From positions 248,001-312,000 of the forward strand of contig OY282565.1 in the NCBI GenBank assembly GCA_958296445.1: a stretch of 64,000 nt of DNA, in the 5' to 3' direction. The translations under genes were made by a program, and so were the position numbers. How positions within the stretch are numbered: position 1 is the first letter of the stretch; each line of letters begins with the position of its first letter. The DNA is from an uncultured Dehalococcoidia bacterium (GTDB lineage Bacteria; Chloroflexota; Dehalococcoidia; Lucifugimonadales; UBA3495). Under the pieces are notes generated by a model, which was given only the letters and a program-made list of their open reading frames with translations, was not told the origin of the DNA and searched no databases. Shown here in pieces: positions 24,201 to 39,200 of the stretch.

Positions 24201-27200
24201 CTACACCTGGACCGCCACCGATGCCGACGGCGATGAAGCCGACCTCACTTTCACCATCGAAGTGCGAAATCCCTCCGGCCCAGCCGTTGAAAGCCTGCAA
24301 AAATTCACCCTGTCAACGGACACCGAGATAGGAACCGCCGACAACTACTGGCCCAACGAAACCATCCGCATACTGGTTCGCTATCCCACTAACCTGACCG
24401 TCACCGGGTCGCCCCAGCTCACCCTGATAATCGGCGACAAGACGGTCAAGGCCACCTACGACGCCGCTAACAACAACGCCCTCAATTCCCTGTTATTCCG
24501 GTACGCCATCCAGTCCGACGACTGGGACGGCGACGGCATAGCCATCCCCGCCGACGCCCTGCGCCTCAACGGCGGCACCATCCGCGCCTCCGACAGCGGC
24601 CTGGACGCGCAGCTCAACCTAGGCACCCACGCCGTCGCCAGCGGCGACGCCAACAGTGCCGCTATGCGAGTCGCCGACACCTCGCCCTCCGCCGGCGGCG
24701 AGTATGCTTTGAGCAGCCGCCGTATCGGGTTGAACACGCCGGTAATGCTATGGTTGGCGAGCGATGTAACGGGCGACGCCCCCTTCACCTTCACCGTCTC
24801 CCCCGACCTGCCGGCCGGCCTGAGCATCGGAACCTTGGCCGACCCTGACAGCAACGTCGGCGTCGGTCGCCCCCACCTGACCGGCCAGACCAGCGTCGCC
24901 GGCCGCACTAGGCACCAAATCACCGCAACCGACCGCGACGGCGACAGCACCATCCTCGGAAGCTACTACGCCAACGGCCTGCTTGTCCCCGGAGAATTCA
25001 CCCTCACCGCCACCACCACCGCTATGGTGAGCGAGACGGAAATACTCTCCACCCCCTACGCCAACAGCTCCTACGGCGCCACCGAGATAATCGAAGTCGC
25101 CGTAGGCTTCGACCGGGCCTTTAACTCGAGAAACCTGACTAACTCAACCCTGTCCATCACCATCGGAAACAATGCCCGCGCCGCCGCCTATGACCGCACC
25201 GACGCCGCCGGCCGCCTAATCTACGCCTACACCGTCCAGTCCTCCGACCGCGATGCCAACGGCCTCAGCATCGAGGCCGCCGCCCTGAAAATGAACGGCG
25301 CGGAAATCTGGGATGCGGTATCCACCACCCTCGTAAACCCCAACCTAGGCACCCACGCCGTAACCAACCACTCATCCCACAAAGTCAACGGCGCCCTAGC
25401 CACCGCTATGGCCGTCAAAGCCGTCGCCATCCTAAGCTCCCCCGCCAATTCCGACGGCTACGACGCAGGCGAAGTCATCAAGGCCAAAGTAACCTTCGCC
25501 AAACCCGCCACCGTAACCGGCGCCCCCCAACTCGCCCTAACCATCGGAACCGCCACCCGCCAGGCCGCCTACCAGTCCGCCGAATCCAATCACGACTACC
25601 TGATTTTCTCCTACACCGTAACCGCCAGCGACAAAGACGCCGACGGCATCACCATCGCCACCGGCGCCCTCAACCTGAATAGCGGAACCATCCGCGACCC
25701 GGCGTCAGCCAACGCCGTCCTCAACCTAGGAACCCGCGCCATAACCAACGCCTCCGCCCACAAGGTCTATGCCCCGCCGCGCGTAACCGGACTCGCCATC
25801 CTGTCCACCCCCGCCGCCAACGGCACCTACGCCGCCGGCGAAACCATCCTGTTGCAGCTTACCTTCAGCGAATCCACTAACACCCGCAACACCCCATACG
25901 CCCCGCAAATCGCGCTGAATATCGGCGCCAACACCCGGCAAGCGGCATTCTTCACCGACGGCAGCGGGCGGCGGAACCTCTACCGCTACGTAGTAACCCA
26001 AGACGACTTTGACGGCGACGGCATAAGCATCGCGTCCGATGCGCTGACCCTGCCGAACAGCCATCTGCTCAACGGGGCCAGAATCTGGTCGTCCATTGAT
26101 TTTAATGACCCCGCGGTTCTTTCCCTAGGAACCCACGCCATAACCAACGACCCGGCCCACCGGGTACGCGATATGGCCCCCGCCCTGCCCGACATCCCGG
26201 CCCAGCACTACCTCGTCGGAACCGCCGTGGACTTCACCCTGCCCGACGCCACCAGCGGCGATGCCCCCGTCACCTACGCCCTGGCCCCCTCGTCCCTCCC
26301 GGCCGGCCTAACCTACGCCGTCACAAACCCCAACACAACCACCACCCTCCGCAAAATAACCGGAACCCCAACCGCCACCACCACCGCCCGGGACTACACC
26401 TGGACCGCCACCGACGCCGACGGCGACACCGGCCAGACATCCCTCAGCATCACCGTCGCCGCCGACAACGCCCCCAAAATCACCGACGTGCGGATCTACT
26501 CCAATCCCAGACCCGGTTCCGACAACACCTACGTCGTCAATGACATCTACCCCATTTGGATCGACGTGCAGTTCGACCAAGAAGTGGACATAATCGGCGG
26601 GAACCCCAGGAGAATCAATAACCTTCGACCTGTCGCGGATTTTCCGCAGCTCGCCCTAGAGATCGGCTCCGAGACTGTTCAGATGGGCTTCGGCCCCGGC
26701 GGGGCCCATGCCAACCTCTGCCCGACCTGCGTCGCAATAGACTGGACGACCCTGCGGTTCCAGTACCTCGTCCAGGCCGACGACAAGGACGCCGACGGCA
26801 TCAGCGTCCTCCCCGGCGCCTTGACCCTGAACGGCGGAAAAATAGTCAGCCGCGGCACCGGCCCCGGCGCCTCCCCCGCCGGCCTAGACGCATCCTTGGC
26901 CCTAGGCACCCACACCATCACCAACGCCGCCAACCACAAAGTGGACGGCGCCCTGCACCCCGCGCCCATCGTGTCCCGCCTCTCTACGCACCACTTCGTT
27001 GACCCCGTACCCGCCAGCGGCTACCGCCCCGGCGACAAAATGCGGGTTTGCCTCGGTTTCTCCGAACCCGTCTACTTCACCGGCAGCCCCAAACTCGCCC
27101 TCCAAGTCGGCCCCCGCACCCGCGAAGCCGCCTTCTCTACCGGCCGCCGCGCGTGGTTGGCCGACCCCAACGCCCCCTATGGAACCCTCTGCTTCGATTA

Positions 27201-30200
27201 CACCTTCCAGATCAACGACTACGACTCCGACGGCGTCGGCGTCATAGACATCAAAGACGCCCAAGGCAACGTCACCGTCAACGCCCTGAAACTCGACGGC
27301 GCCACCATCCGCAACGCCCGCGGCACCGGCGTCCTGCCCGACTTGCTCGGCTACGCCAAAACCGCCCTCTCCCAATTCCGCGTCTTCAGCCCCCCCGAAA
27401 TCACCGCCGTAACCGTCATTTCAACCCCCAACCAGAGCGGAACCTACTCTTGGGAAGCCGACCTCAAAATCGCCATTGACTACGACCAGCCCGTAACCTA
27501 CGCCCCCAGCCCAACCAGCGCCACCAGCACTATGCGCCTGACCGTCGGCATAGATTCCGGCAACCACGACTTCCATACCTCCGCCGCCGACACCGCCAGC
27601 CGCGCCAACGGCATCGTCTTCAAGCACGACATAATGCTCGCCGACCTAGACGCCAACGGCATATCCCTAGCCGCCAACGCCCTCAAGCTCAACGGCGGAA
27701 CCCTGCAAGACTCCGACGGCGAAACCGCCCCCATAGACCTTACCGGCTTCACCTTCACCAACAAACCCAACACCAAGCTCGACGGCTCCAAGGCCGGCCT
27801 CTGGCCCGTCTTCGGAACCATCACCGTCGCCAACCCCGCCGTAAACACCCAAACCGCCATCACCCTCCCCTCCCCGGGCGGCGATCTGCCCCTGTCCTGG
27901 TCTATCTCCCCCGCCCTGCCCGCCGGCCTGTCGCTCAACACCGCCACCGGCGCCATAACGGGAACCCCCACCATCGAAACCCCCCTCACCCAATACACCG
28001 TCACCGTCAAAGACGCCCTCGGCGTACCCCCCGGCGGACTAGGCACCTTCGACCCCAACAACGGCGATACCGACTCCGCCAGTTTCACTATGCGCGTCAC
28101 CGGCCCCCGCCCGGTAGTAACCGCCGTCAACTTCATCGGCGCCCCCTCCCTCAACAACACCTACGCCGCCAGCGAGGAAATCGTCGTCGGCGTATCCTTC
28201 AGCACCGACCGCGCCGAAAACATCGTCGTCCAAGGCACTCCCCAACTCGCCCTGAAAATAGGCGCCAACACCCGCCAGGCCGCCTACTACCAGACCGACC
28301 AAACCACCCGCACCCTGCAATTCCGCTACACCGTCCAGGCGTCCGACCTAGACAGCGACGGCATCAGCATCGACGCCAACGCCCTCACCATCGGAACCCA
28401 GGCCACCATCCGCAGCGCCCGCGGCCACAACGCCGTCATCAGCCTAGGCACCAACGCCATCTCCAACTCCGCATCCCACAAAGTCAACGGCGCCACCATC
28501 CTCACCCCCGCAGTAACCGGCGTCCTAGTCGTCTCCCAGCCCGCCAAAGGAACCGTCTACCACCGCGGCGAGGAAATCGAAATCCGCGTCGAATTCAGCC
28601 AGGCCGTCGGCGTATCCGGCTCCCCCACCCTCGGAATGACCATCGGCAACACAACCCGCCAGGCCGCCTACGGCCAAGCCGGCTCCAGCCCCCGCTACCA
28701 CTACTTCCGCTACCTAGTCCAGCAGGCCGACGTCGACACCAACGGCTTCTACACCACCGCCAACGCCCTCAACATCCCGTCGGGCGCCCATATCCGCAAC
28801 CAGGCCGGAACCAACGCCCAGGCCGGCATCCTCAGCGCCGCCACCCGCCTGTCCGGCCACCACATCAACGGCGCAACCAACGTCCCCGCCTTCATCCAGG
28901 ATCTCCAGATAACCTCCCGCCCCGCCCGCGGCACAACCTACGCTATCGGCGAAACCATCACCGCCCGAATCCGCTACAGCAAACCCGTCACCGTCACCGG
29001 AACCCCCAGCATAGCCGTCGACATCGGAACCGCCCGCGGCAAATACCTCACCTACACCCGGAGCTTCCGCGCCCAAGACACCGTCAGCCTCGCCAACCCC
29101 CACAACTACTGGCTGGAGTTCAGCTACACCGTCGCCGCCGGAGACTACGACGCCGACGGCATCACCATCAAGGAAACCCTTATAGACAGCATCCTAGGCA
29201 TCCCCCTTCCCGAAGCCAACCACTACTGGATAACCCCGCTGGCCCTAGACGCCGGCGCCACCATCGTCGGAACCGGAGACGGCGGCGCGGCGGCGAATCT
29301 CCACCTCCGCCTAACGGAAACCTACCAGGTAGTAAAGTATCTTTGGGGATTCCAGTTTCTGGAAACGGAAACAAGGGTCACCGCCAACCACTCCATAGAA
29401 AACGACTCGGCCCACAAGGTGAACGGCCGCCAGGCCACCGTCACCAGCGTCGCCTTCTGGGGCTTGCCCGATAACCTAACCCGCTGCAACTGGCACCCCG
29501 GCCGTTCCGGCCCCGATCCCGCTTGGACCGAGTGCACCCAGCCGGGCGCCACCGACCCCTTCGGATACGTCTCCGGGGAACAAGTGAACATAGTAGTCAC
29601 TTTCAGCGAACCCGTGACCGTCGTCTCCCCGAATATCAATCTGACCTTGGCGAGCGGGACGAGGAACGCCAGCTCCTGGCTATACCATTTCCCCAGCCAG
29701 CACAATTACCGCCAAGTCCGTATCGGATACACCGTGCAATTCGGCGACCAAGACGCCAACGGAATCAGCATCGCCCAAAACGCCCTGGCCGGCAACATCC
29801 GCAGCCGCACCACCGGCAACCCCGTCATCCTCACCCACGGCGCGGTAAGCGACGATTCCAACCAGACCGTTCTCTTAAGCGTCGATACCTCGGCCCGTCT
29901 CCAAACCTTACTCATTAGCTCCGGCCCCCACGCCGCCAGCACCTACGACGCCGACGAATACATCGAGGTCGAAGCCGACTTCGGCCGGACGGTCGTCGTC
30001 AACGCCAGCTCCAACGGCAGCCGCCCCCAGCTCTCCATCACCATCGGCGACAACACCCGCGCCGCCGATTATTCCGGCAACGTCAGGGGCGGCGAAGTTC
30101 TGCGGTTCAAATACCTAGTGCAATCCAGCGACGTGGACGCCGACGGCATAAGTTTCCCCGCCAATGCCTTATCCCTCAACGGCGGCAGTATTACGACGCG

Positions 30201-33200
30201 AACCAATAACCTGGCCGCCGTCATCACCTCTAGCGCCATCGGCAGCAACGGCGCCCACAAAGTCAACGGCGCCCAGAACAGCCCGCCCGTCATTAACGCC
30301 CTCAGCATTGGCAGTTCGCCCCTCGTCGGCAGCACCTACGGCACCGACGAAACCGTAGAAGTATCGCTGCGGTTCCACAAGCGGGTAGCAGTCACCGGCT
30401 CCCCGCAGTTGGCCCTCACCCTAGGCGCCGACACAGTGCAGGCGGCCCTGGCTTCGGCCAGCGGCCAGATAGCCACTTTCCGCTACAAAGTCAAACCCTC
30501 CGACCTCGACCTGAACGGACTCTCCATCGCCGCCACCGCCCTAACCCTCAACGGCGGAACCATCCAAAGCCGCGCCGGCGTCAACGCCAACCTCGGCCTA
30601 GGCGGCAATGCCGTAACCAACTCCGCCAGCCACAAGGTTGACGGGCGCATCAAACACATACCCGGCTTCGGCTCGACCGTCATCGCCGCCAAAAGCTGGC
30701 TCGTCCGCACCAACGTGTCCGACCTGCCCCTACCCGCCGCCACCGGCGGCCGCGGAACCATAACCTACGCCCTCACCCCCGCCCTGCCCGCCGGGCTGTC
30801 CTTCAATGCCGCCAGCCGGATCATATCCGGCACCCCCACCGTAGTCACCGCCCGGCGCAGCTACACCCTCACCGCCAGCGACGCCCATGGTATGTCGGGC
30901 AGCATCAACTTCTTCATCACCATAGCCGCCACCCCGATTCCCACCTTCGGCGGCCAAACCATAAGCGACAAAATCTGGTACAAAAACACGCCCATAACCG
31001 CTTTCACCCTGCCCACCGCCACCATCAGCGACAACACCGATCTGAACTACACCATTTCCCCGCGCCTGCCCCTGGGCCTGACCCTCAACGCCGCCACCCT
31101 CGAAGTGGCCGGCGCCCCAAACGCCTTGATGTCCCGCACCGAATACACCTGGACCGTCACCGACACCGACGACGACACCGCATCCCTAACCTTCTACATC
31201 ACCGTCAACCCGGTCGTCCCCACCTTCGGCGCCCAAACCATAAGCGACCAAACCTGGACGCAGAACGTCCCCATAACCGCCTTCACCCTGCCCCAGGCCA
31301 GCGGCGGCGACGCCCCGCTAACCTACGCCCTGTCCCCCGCCCTGCCGCGCGGCGTAACCCACAGCACCTCCACCAGCCAAGTGTCCGGCGCCCCAACCGC
31401 CACAATGTCCCGCGCCCGCTACACCTGGACCGTCACCGACGCCGACGGCGATACCGCATCCCTGTCCTTCAACATCACCGTCAACCCCGACACGACCCCC
31501 GCCTTCCTCAGAACGGTAGCCGACCGGATCTGGATCCAAAACGAGCCGATAACCGGCTTCAATCTACCCGTTGCCCTCGGCGGAAACGGGCCGCTCACCC
31601 ACACCCTCTCCCCCGCCCTTCCCAGCGGCCTAACCAAGACCGTTAGGTGGCTTATCCACGGAGTGTCCGGGACTCCCACCGCCCTGATGTCAAAAACCAA
31701 ATACACCTGGACGGCCACCGACACCGACGGCGACACCGCATCCCTAACCTTCTACGCCACCGTAGCCCCCGACCTCACGCCGTCCTTCTCCGGCCAGATA
31801 GCCGACCAAAGCTGGACTCGCAACAGCCCCATAACCCCGTTCACCCTGCCCGAAGCCACCGGCGGCAACGGCATACTGCGCTACTCCCTGTCCCCATCCC
31901 TGCCCCTCGGCGTAAGCCGCAGCGCCGCCACCCGCCAAGTTTCCGGCACGCCCACCGCCCTGCTCAACCGCGCCCAATACACCTGGACCGCCACCGACGC
32001 CGACGGCGACACCGCATCCCTAACCTTCAACATCGCCGTCACCCTGCCCGCCGGCGATACCATCCCATCCTTCTCAACGACCATCAGCGACAAAACCTGG
32101 ACTGAAAACCAGGCCATAACCGCCTTCACCCTGCCCGCCGCCACCGGCGGAGACGGCGCCCTAACCTACACCATCTCCCCCGCCTTCCCCAGCGGCGTAA
32201 GCCACAGCACATCCACCCGCCAAGTATCCGGCACACCCACCGGCGCAATGACCCACACCCAATACACCTGGACGGTCACCGACGCCGACGGCGACACCGC
32301 ATCCCTAACCTTCAACATCACCGTCACCGCCGCGTCCCCCACCGACCGGACTCCCTCCTTCACCAACCATCCGGTTAGCCGCACCTGGATGCAGGGAGAG
32401 CCGACAGACCTGAGCACCAATATCGGCCTCTACCGCGCCACCGGCGGAGACGGCCCACTCACCTACACCCTGTCGCCCGCCCTGCCCGCCGGCCTAACCC
32501 GAACCCCCCTGTCCGGTCTTACAGCGCGGAACTTGCCCGAGGTCTTTGGCACCATAGACGGCACGCCAACCGCCGCCCAAGCCCGGACACGCTACACCTG
32601 GACCGCCACCGACGCCGACGGCGATACCGCAACCTCCGCCTTCTACATCACCGTAACCGCCGACGTCGCGCCCGCCTTCTCCGGTTCCATACCCAACCAA
32701 ACCTGGACCAGCGGCAGCCCCATAACCAAATTCACCCTGCCCGAAGCCACCGGCGGCAACAACACGCTCACCTACACCCTGTCGCCCGCCCTGCCCTCCG
32801 GCGTAACCCGCAACGCCGCTAACCACGAAATCAGCGGCACGCCCACCGCCCACCAAGCCGCCACGACCTACACCTGGAAAGCCACCGACGGCGACGGCGA
32901 CACCGCCCAGCTAACCTTTACCATCACCGTAAACCCGGCCCCCGGCGACAACGTCCCAACCTTCAGCGACACCATAACCGCCAAAACCTGGACTGAAAAC
33001 GCGCCGATAACCCCCTTCACCCTGCCCGAAGCCACTAGCGGCGACGGCAGCCTAACCTACACCCTGAGCCCCGCCCTGCCCAGCGGCGTAACCCGCAGCA
33101 GCACATCCACCCGCCAAGTATCCGGCACGCCCACCGGCTCAATGACCCGCACCCAATACACCTGGACGGCCACCGACGCCGACGGCGACACCGCATCCCT

Positions 33201-36200
33201 AACCTTCAACATCACCGTCAACCCCGCGTCCCCCGACGACCTAACCCCATCCTTCACCGCCACGATAAGCGACCAAAACTGGCGCCAAGGGATTCTGGTA
33301 ACAAGGTTCCTTATCCCCGCCGCCACCGGCGGAGACGGGCCGCTCACCTACACCCTCTCCCCCGCCCTTCCCAGCGGCGTAAACCAAGTAAGCCTGACCC
33401 CGCCCGAAGCGCGGCGGCTGCGAACCCTGTACGCCGCCGGCATCACCGGCCGGCCAACCGCCGCCCTGGCCCGCACCCAATACACCTGGACGGCCACCGA
33501 CGCCGACGGCGATACCGCCTCCATCACCTTCTACATCACCGTATCCGCCGACCTAACGCCCGCCTTCTCCGGCGCGATAGCCAACCAAACCTGGCCCACC
33601 GGCAGCCCGGTAACCGGCTTCACCCTGCCCCAGGCCACCGGCGGCAACGGCGCATTGACCTACACCATCAGCCCCGCCCTCCCCGCCGGCGTAACCAAAA
33701 ACGCCGCCCACGAAATAAGCGGCGCCCCCACAACCACCCAAGACGCCGCAACCTACACCTGGACGGCCACCGACGCCGACGGCGACGCCGCCCAACTAAC
33801 CTTTACCATAACCGTAACCGAGGATCTAACCCCAACCTTCGGCGCCCAAACCATCCCCAACAAAACCTGGACGCAAAACCGGGCCATAACCCCGTTCACC
33901 CTGCCCACCGCCACTAGCGGCGACACCCCGCTAACCTACACCCTAACCCCGTCGCTGCCCACGGGCGTAGCCCCCGCCGCCACCACCACCCCGTTCCGCA
34001 TAAGCGGCGTCCCAACAACCCACCAAACCACCACCACCTACACCTGGAAAGCCACCGACACCGACGGCGACGTCGCCCAGCTAACCTTCACCATAACCAT
34101 AGCCGAGGATCTAACCCCAACCTTCGCAACAACAATCCCCAACCAAACCTGGACCCAAAACCAACCCATACCCACGCTAACCCTGCCCACCGCCACCGGC
34201 GGCGACGGCAGCCTAACCTACACCCTAACCCCCGCCCTACCCGCGGGCACAGCCACCACCACCCCCCACAGCGCAACCGGCACCCCAACCAACCACCAAC
34301 CCGCCACCACCTACACGTGGAAAGCGACGGACACCGACGGCGACGCCGCCGAGCTAACCTTCACCATAACCATAACCGAGGATCTAACCCCAACCTTCGC
34401 AACAACCATCCCCAACCAAACCTGGACCCAAAACCAACCCATACCCACGCTAACCCTACCCACCGCCACCGGCGGCGACGGCAACCTAACCTACACCCTA
34501 ACCCCCGCGCTGCCCAACGGCATAACGCGCAATCCCACCACGCGCCAAATCAGCGGCACGCCCACAACCCACCAAACCGCCGCCACCTACACCTGGAAAG
34601 CCACCGACACCGATGGCGACGCAACCCAACTAACCTTCACCATAACCATAGCCGAGGATCTATCCCCAACATTCGCAACAACCATCCCCAACCAAACCTG
34701 GACCCAAAACCAGCCCATAACCGCGCTAACCCTACCCACCGCAACCAACGGCGACACCCCGCTAACCTACACCCTAACCCCAGCCCTACCAACAGGCACA
34801 ACCAAAAACGCCACCCACGAAATAAGCGGCACCCCAACAACCCACCAAACCGCCACCACCTACACCTGGAAAGCCACCGACGCCGACGGCGACGCCGCCC
34901 AACTAACCTTCACCATAACCATAGCCGAAGACCTGTCCCCAACATTCAACGCCCAAACCATCCCCAACCAAACCTGGACCCAAAACCAGGCCATAACCGC
35001 GCTAACCCTACCCACCGCAACCAACGGCGACACCCCGCTAACCTACACCCTAACCCCAGCCCTACCAACAGGCACAACCAAAAACGCCACCCACGAAATA
35101 ACCGGCACCCCAACAACCCACCAAGCCGCCACGACCTACACCTGGAAAGCCACCGACGCCGACGGCGACGCCGCGGAACTAACCTTCACCATAACCATAG
35201 CCGAGGATCTATCCCCGGCGTTCTCGACAACCATAAGCAACAAGACGTGGACGCAGAACAAGCAGATAACGGCGTTCACCCTGCCCACCGCAACCGGCGG
35301 CGACGGTTCGCTGACCTACACCCTAACCCCCGCGCTGCCCGCAGGCGTGAGCAAAAACGCCACCCACCGAGTAACAGGCACGCCGACCGGCCACCAGTCC
35401 GAGACCACCTACACCTGGAAAGCAACCGACACCGACGGCGACGCCGCCCAACTAACCTTCACCATAACCATAACCGAAGACCTATCCCCAACATTCTCAA
35501 CAACCATCCCCAACCAGACCTGGACGCAAAATCAGCAGATAACCGCATTCACGTTGCCGACGGCAACCAGCGGCGATACCCCGCTGACTTACACGATCAG
35601 CCCCGCGTTGCCCGCAGGCGTGAGCAAAAATAACAACCACGAGGTAAGCGGAACGCCGACCGGCCACCAAACCGCCACAACCTACACCTGGAAAGCCACC
35701 GACACCGACGGCGACAAGGCGGAATTGACCTTCACCATAACCATAGCCCAAGACCTAACCCCAATCTTCGGCGCCCAAACCATCCCCAACCAAACCTGGA
35801 CGCAAAACCAGGCCATAACCGCGCTAACCCTACCCACCGCAACCAACGGCGACACCCCGCTAACCTACACCCTAAGCCCAGCCCTGCCCGTAGGCGTGAG
35901 CAAGAACGACAGCCACCGCGTGACAGGCACTCCCACCGCCCACCAACCCGCCACCACCTACACCTGGAAAGCCACCGACGCCGACGGCGACGAAGCCCAA
36001 CTAACCTTCACCATAACCATAACCGAGGATCTATCCCCAACATTCTCAACAACCATAGGAAACCAGACCTGGACGCAAAACCAGGCCATAACCGCCTTCA
36101 CCCTACCCACCGCAACCGGCGGCGACGGCCAGCTAACCCACACCCTAACCCCCGCCCTACCAGCAGGCACAACCAAGAACGCCAGCCACGAGGTAAGCGG

Positions 36201-39200
36201 CACCCCAACAACCCACCAACCCGCCACCACCTACACCTGGAAAGCAACCGACGCCGACGGCGACAAGGCGGAATTGACCTTCACCATAACCATAGCCGAA
36301 GACCTGTCCCCATCATTCTCAACAACCATCGCCAACCAAACCTGGACGCAAAACCAGGCCATAACCGCGTTCACCCTACCCACCGCAACCGGCGGCGACA
36401 CCCCGCTAACCTACACCCTAACCCCCGCCCTACCAACAGGCACAACCAAAAACGCCACCCACGAGGTAAGCGGCACCCCAACAACCCACCAACCCGCCAC
36501 CACCTACACCTGGAAAGCAACCGACACCGACGGCGACGCCGCCCAACTAACCTTCACCATAACCATAACCGAGGATCTATCCCCGACATTCTCGGCAACC
36601 ATCCCCAACCAAACCTGGACGCAAAACCAGCCAATACCCACGTTCACCTTCCCCACCGCCACCGGCGGCGACGGCCAGCTAACCCACACCCTAACCCCCG
36701 CCCTACCAACAGGCACAACCAAAAACGCCAGCCACCAGATAAGCGGCACCCCAACAACCCACCAAGCCACCACCACCTACACCTGGAAAGCCACCGACAC
36801 CGACGGCGACAAGGCGGAGTTGACCTTCACCATAACCATAGCCCAAGACCTAACCCCAACCTTCGGCGCCCAAACCATCCCCAACCAAACCTGGACGCAA
36901 AACCAGCCCATAACCGCGCTAACCCTACCCACCGCAACCAACGGCGACACCCCACTAACCTACACCCTAACCCCCGCGCTACCAACAGGCACAACCAAAA
37001 ACGCCACCCACAAGGTGACCGGCACCCCAACAACCCACCAAACCGCCACCACCTACACCTGGAAAGCCACCGACACCGACGGCGACGCAACCCAACTAAC
37101 CTTCACCATAACCATAGCCGAAGACCTGTCCCCGACATTCTCGGCAACCATCCCCAACCAGACCTGGACGCAAAACCAGTCAATAACCACTCTCACCCTA
37201 CCCACCGCAACCAACGGCGACACCCCGCTAACCTACACCCTAACCCCCGCCCTGCCAACAGGCACAACCAAAAACGCCACCCACGAAGTAAGCGGCACCC
37301 CCACCGGCCACCAACCCGCCGCCACCTACACGTGGAAAGCGACGGACACCGACGGCGACGCAACCCAACTAACCTTCACCATAACCATAACCGAGGATCT
37401 ATCCCCGGCGTTCTCAACGACCATCGCCAACCAGACCTGGACGCAAAACCGGCAGATAACCGCATTCACGTTGCCGACGGCAACCGGCGGCGACACCCCG
37501 CTGACTTACACGATCAGCCCCGCGCTGCCCGCAGGCGTGAGCAAAAATAACAGCCACGAGGTAAGCGGCACCCCAACAACCCACCAAACCGCCACCACCT
37601 ACACCTGGAAAGCCACCGACGCCGACGGCGACGCCGCCCAACTAACCTTCACCATAACCATAGCCCAAGACCTAACCCCAACATTCGGCGCCCAAACCAT
37701 CGCCAACCAAACCTGGACCCAAAACCAGGCCATAACCACGCTAACCCTACCCACCGCCACCAACGGCGACACCCCGCTAACCTACACCCTAACCCCCGCC
37801 CTGCCGGCAGGCACAACCAAAAACGCCACCCACCAGATAAGCGGCACCCCAACAACCCACCAAACCGCCACCACCTACACCTGGAAAGCCACCGACGCCG
37901 ACGGCGACGCCGCCCAACTAACCTTCACCATAACCATAACCGAGGATCTCGCGCCGTCCTTCGGCTCGGAGTCCATCGCCAACCAGACCTGGACACAAAA
38001 CCAGGCCATAACCGCGCTAACCCTACCCACCGCCACCAACGGCGACACCCCGCTAACCTACACCCTAACCCCCGCCCTACCAACAGGCACAATCAAGGAT
38101 AATAGCCACGAGGTGACAGGCACTCCGACCAGCCACCAAACCGCCGCCACCTACACCTGGAAAGCCACCGACGCCGACGGCGACAAGGCCGAACTAACCT
38201 TCACCATAACCATAACCGAGGATCTGTCCCCAACATTCTCAACAACCATAGCCAACCAAACCTGGACACAAAACCAGGCCATAACCGCGCTAACCCTACC
38301 CACCGCCACCAACGGCGACACTCCGCTGACTTACACGATCAGCCCCGCGCTGCCCGCAGGCGTGAGCAAAAATAACAGCCACAAGGTAAGCGGAACCCCA
38401 ACCGGCCACCAAGCCGCCATCACCTACACCTGGAAAGCAACCGACGCCGACGGCGACAAGGCGGAATTGACCTTCACCATCACCATAGCCGAGGATCTGT
38501 CCCCGTCATTCTCGGCAACCATCGCCGATAAGACGTGGACGCAGAACAAGGCGATAACCACGTTCACGCTGCCGACGGCAACCGGCGGCGACGGCTCTCT
38601 GACGTACGCTCTTAGCCCTGACCTTCCCGCTGGTGTGAGCAAAAACGCCAGCCACGAGGTAAGCGGCACCCCAACAACCCACCAAACCGCCACGACCTAC
38701 ACCTGGAAAGCGACGGACGCTGACGGCGACGCCGCCCAGCTAACCTTCACCATAACCATAGCCGAGGATCTGTCCCCGACATTCTCAACAACCATCGCTA
38801 ACCAAACCTGGACGCAAAACCAGCAGATAACCACGTTCACGCTGCCGACGGCAACCGGCGGCGACGGCTCTCTGACGTACACTCTCAGCCCTGACCTTCC
38901 CTCTGGCGTGAGCAAAAACGCCAGCCACGAGGTAAGCGGCACCCCAACAACCCACCAAACCGCCACCACCTACACTTGGAAAGCAACCGACGCCGACGGC
39001 GACGCCGCCCAACTAACCTTCACCATAACCATAGCCGAAGACCTGTCCCCGACATTCTCAACAACCATCCCCAACCAAACCTGGACGCAAAACCAGCAAA
39101 TAACCGCGTTCACCCTACCCACCGCAACCGGCGGCGACGGCAGCCTAACCCACACCCTAACCCCCACGCTGCCCGCAGGCACAACCAAAAACGCCACCCA